Positions 4,471-7,029 of a stretch of DNA of 7,029 nucleotides are shown piece after piece; the first letter of the stretch is position 1; each line of letters begins with the position of its first letter. The notes below the pieces were generated by a model. It ran no database searches, was not told where the DNA came from, and saw nothing but the letters and a program-made list of their open reading frames with translations. The stretch is taken from contig JALSHM010000007.1 of the NCBI GenBank assembly GCA_026982235.1, forward strand, positions 1-7,029, given 5' to 3'. This DNA comes from Robiginitomaculum sp. (GTDB lineage Bacteria; Pseudomonadota; Alphaproteobacteria; Caulobacterales; Maricaulaceae). The position numbers and the translations under genes were made by a program.

Positions 4471-7029
4471 ATGACAGCCCTACGTGACATCCGATCCCAA
4501 TTCCTTAGTTTCTTTGAAACTGCGGAACATTCCGTCCAAAAATCTTCGCCCCTTGTGCCGGACAATGACCCGACATTGTTGTTCGTTAATGCGGGCATGG
4601 TGCAATTTAAAAACTATTTCACAGGCGCAGAGACGCCAGATTATAAACGTGCGGTAACCTCACAAAAATGCGTGCGGGCAGGCGGTAAGCATAATGACCT
4701 CGACAATGTCGGCTATACGGCACGCCACCACACATTCTTTGAGATGCTCGGGAACTTTTCCTTCGGGGACTATTTTAAAGAAGATGCCATTGAATATGCT
4801 TGGAATCTGCTGACTAACGATTTTGGCTTATCCAAAGATAAGCTGCTCATCACAGTCTACCACACAGACGATGCTGCGCGGGCAATATGGAAAAAGGTTG
4901 CGGGTGTTAACGATAGCCGGATTATATCTATTCCCACGTCCGACAATTTTTGGGCCATGGGCGACACAGGGCCGTGCGGGCCGTGTTCGGAAATATTCTA
5001 TGACCACGGCGATAAAATTGCCGGCGGGCCTCCGGGCAGTCCAGACGAGGACGGTGACCGTTTCATCGAAATTTGGAATTTGGTTTTCATGCAATACGAA
5101 AAATTTGCAGATGGCAAACGTGTCGACCTGCCCAAGCCGTCCATAGATACGGGCATGGGGCTAGAACGTATCGCGGCTATATTGCAAGGCAAGCACGACA
5201 ATTACGATATCGACCTCTTCCAAAACCTCATCACCGCCAGTGTGGAAGCGACCAAGGTGAAAGCCGAAGGCGAGGCCATGTTTTCCCACCGGGTTATCGC
5301 GGATCATTTGCGTTCGGCGTCGTTCCTGATAGCCGACGGGGTCAGCCCATCGCGGGAGGGCCGTGGCTATGTGCTGCGCCGTATCATGCGCCGGGCCATG
5401 CGCCACGCTCATATTCTGGGTGCCAAAGACCCGCTCATGCACAGACTTGTTCCGACACTGGTGGAAGAAATGGGCGGCGCGTTCGGCGAGCTTAAACGCG
5501 CCCAAGAAAATATCGAAACTACCATGCTCGAAGAAGAAGAGCGCTTCCGCAAAACCCTCGGGCGCGGCACGGCGCTTCTGGACAGTGCAACGGCAAAGCT
5601 CGGCCAAGGCGATACTCTGCCCGGCGATGTAGCGTTTAAACTCTACGACACATACGGCTTCCCGCTCGACCTGACCCAAGACGCCCTGCGCTCTAAGGGT
5701 ATCGAGGTTGATGTTGAGGGCTATAACAAAGCCATGCAGGTGCAAAAAGACGGCTCAAAAGCAGCATCAAATTTCAGTGCTGATTCAGCTGCAAGTGCAT
5801 TTTGGTTTTCGGTTACAGAGGCTAAAGATGCTACAGAATTCCTTGGATATGAAACGCTGGAAGCAGTAAGTGAAGTAACCGCGATAGCCTTTGTAGAACG
5901 TGTCGAGAGTGATAAACGGCAAGATACTTACGAAGCCTATGAGGGTGATACGATTTTGTTTTCTACGCTGAAAACACCTTTTTACGCTGAAAGTGGCGGG
6001 CAAGCAGGCGATAAAGGAACCGCAATAATGTCCTTGCCTTGTGAACCTAGCTACCCCGAAAAGAGTGGACTTGAACTCACAATAAACGATACTCAAGTTA
6101 TTGGTAATGCATATGTCCATACTGCAAGAGTCAATCGTGGCGTTATGTGTGTTGGCGATAATATAAAGTTGTCAGTTGATCCCGACAACCGCCGCACCAC
6201 CATGGCCAACCACTCCGCCACCCACCTCTTGCACGAAGCATTGCGCCGTGTACTCGGCACCCATGTGACCCAAAAAGGCCAGATGGTGGACGGCGAGCGT
6301 ATCCGTTTCGATTTCTCCCACGGTAAAGGTGTCACACCGGATGAATTGGCCGCAATTGAAACCCAAGTTAACGCAGTGATTTTGGAAAACTCCGAAGCCA
6401 GCACCAAGTTAATGGCACCGGACGCGGCTATCGAAGCTGGCGCTATGGCGCTGTTCGGCGAAAAATACGGCGACGAAGTGCGGGTGCTTTCTCTGGGGAA
6501 TGTCCCGGACGGCGAAGACCACCCCTATTCAGTCGAGCTTTGCGGCGGCACACATGTGGCGCGGACTGGCGATATTGGCTTGTTTAAAATCACATCCGAG
6601 GGTGCGGTTGCAGCGGGCATACGCCGCGTCGAAGCCGTGAGCGGCGAGGCGGCGCGCTTGTATCTTGAAGGGCAGGCCGGCTATGCCAAACAAGCGGCGG
6701 ATGTTTTGAAAGCAAAAATAGAAGACGTGCCCGCCCGGATTACGGCTTTGGCCAAAGACAAGCGCGAACTGGAAAAGCAAGTCTCGGAACTTAAGAAAAA
6801 ACTAGCATTAGGTAGCGGCGGCGGCGCGGCAAGCGTCGAGGAAATAGGCGGCGTCAAATTCATCGGTAGTGTTCTGGAGGGTGTAAGCGGCAAAGACCTA
6901 CGCGCTATGATCGAAGAACAAAAACAAAAGCTAGGCTCCGGCATAGTCGCATTTGTCGCCGTGGACGGCGGCAAGGTTGCCGTGGCCGTGGGTGTCACAT
7001 CCGACCTGACTAAAGATTATAACGCGGCT
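4471..7029 (+). CDS. alaS: Alanyl-tRNA synthetase (partial at right edge, 853 residues seen)
   Basis: Class II synthetase charging tRNA-Ala in the cytoplasm, with editing of Ser- and Gly-tRNA-Ala. The frame is open without a stop to the window edge; the family is about 875-890 residues, so only the end of the C-terminal domain is missing. Seen in order: aminoacylation domain (1 to about 250) with FVNAGMVQFKNYF (38-50), RHHTFFEMLGNFSFGDYF (85-102), MGDTGPCGPCSE (163-174) and DTGMGLERIAAILQ (226-239); tRNA-binding helical domain (about 251-450); editing domain with AESGGQAGDKG (506-516), H581-SAT-H585 and C691-GGT-H695; a coiled-coil linker (about 755-780); and the C-Ala domain. The ATG fits the family start, but the ribosome site is weak. 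Residues about 411-570 are encoded by an unusually low-GC stretch. It follows recA, as is common in alphaproteobacteria, but behind a terminator. Confidence 0.98.
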   Translation, partial: MTALRDIRSQFLSFFETAEHSVQKSSPLVPDNDPTLLFVNAGMVQFKNYFTGAETPDYKRAVTSQKCVRAGGKHNDLDNVGYTARHHTFFEMLGNFSFGDYFKEDAIEYAWNLLTNDFGLSKDKLLITVYHTDDAARAIWKKVAGVNDSRIISIPTSDNFWAMGDTGPCGPCSEIFYDHGDKIAGGPPGSPDEDGDRFIEIWNLVFMQYEKFADGKRVDLPKPSIDTGMGLERIAAILQGKHDNYDIDLFQNLITASVEATKVKAEGEAMFSHRVIADHLRSASFLIADGVSPSREGRGYVLRRIMRRAMRHAHILGAKDPLMHRLVPTLVEEMGGAFGELKRAQENIETTMLEEEERFRKTLGRGTALLDSATAKLGQGDTLPGDVAFKLYDTYGFPLDLTQDALRSKGIEVDVEGYNKAMQVQKDGSKAASNFSADSAASAFWFSVTEAKDATEFLGYETLEAVSEVTAIAFVERVESDKRQDTYEAYEGDTILFSTLKTPFYAESGGQAGDKGTAIMSLPCEPSYPEKSGLELTINDTQVIGNAYVHTARVNRGVMCVGDNIKLSVDPDNRRTTMANHSATHLLHEALRRVLGTHVTQKGQMVDGERIRFDFSHGKGVTPDELAAIETQVNAVILENSEASTKLMAPDAAIEAGAMALFGEKYGDEVRVLSLGNVPDGEDHPYSVELCGGTHVARTGDIGLFKITSEGAVAAGIRRVEAVSGEAARLYLEGQAGYAKQAADVLKAKIEDVPARITALAKDKRELEKQVSELKKKLALGSGGGAASVEEIGGVKFIGSVLEGVSGKDLRAMIEEQKQKLGSGIVAFVAVDGGKVAVAVGVTSDLTKDYNAA
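5701..6180 (+). other. Low-GC block inside alaS
   Basis: By hand count, 207 of 480 bases are G or C (43%), against 37 of 60 in 5641-5700 and 40 of 60 in 6181-6240. The right edge is abrupt. Alanine, for example, is written mostly GCA/GCT here rather than GCC/GCG. The block encodes the end of the helical domain and the start of the editing domain. The reading frame and family motifs are intact. Confidence 0.6.

Noticed and set aside
5161..5745. Minus-strand open frame of 194 codons inside alaS
   Set aside because: Antisense shadow of the alanyl-tRNA synthetase; no motif or ribosome site supports it.
1..7029. Two synthetases with homologous editing domains (ThrRS and AlaRS) bracketing the window as a linked anti-mistranslation system
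   Set aside because: Each sits in a gene neighbourhood that is ordinary for alphaproteobacteria, on opposite strands and several kilobases apart; chance proximity is enough.

Overview
The window looks like chromosomal DNA from an alphaproteobacterium of moderate GC content; genus cannot be told. Four things point that way: the gene pair recA-alaS; the order NifU-like scaffold, yidD, thrS; a direct-repeat SOS box of the form GTTC-N7-GTTC upstream of recA, which is the LexA site type of this class; and a YidD tail ending in a PWRYG-like motif. No mobile element, CRISPR array, tRNA or rRNA is visible.

Layout. Positions 1-1807 hold a tight minus-strand operon read right to left: a degenerate NifU/IscU-like scaffold protein (1382-1807), YidD (1044-1385, 4-base overlap) and the N-terminal 345 residues of threonyl-tRNA synthetase (1-1035, running off the left edge). 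Positions 1981-2749 hold a plus-strand accessory module: a tiny signal-peptide-like leader ORF and a secreted Sel1-repeat protein. Each is readable only after removing one base from a homopolymer run, three runs in all (A5, T7, A5). Positions 2750-3284 are AT-rich and mostly non-coding, with a 34-codon minus-strand gene-end-like fragment, several short inverted repeats and the SOS-controlled recA upstream region. recA (3285-4376) is intact, ends in a clear hairpin terminator, and is followed by alaS (4471 to the right edge, 853 codons, about 25-45 residues short of complete by family length).

Functionally, two housekeeping blocks (Thr-tRNA charging plus membrane-protein and Fe-S accessory factors; DNA repair plus Ala-tRNA charging) flank a variable island between about 1.9 and 3.1 kb. 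The most noteworthy points are the clustered +1 frameshifts in the Sel1 island, unusual substitutions in the DNA-binding loop L2 of RecA, a hairpin that would cover the recA ribosome-binding site, and a sharply bounded low-GC block inside alaS. I do not see a clearly new biological system; the Sel1 island is the best candidate for a closer look.
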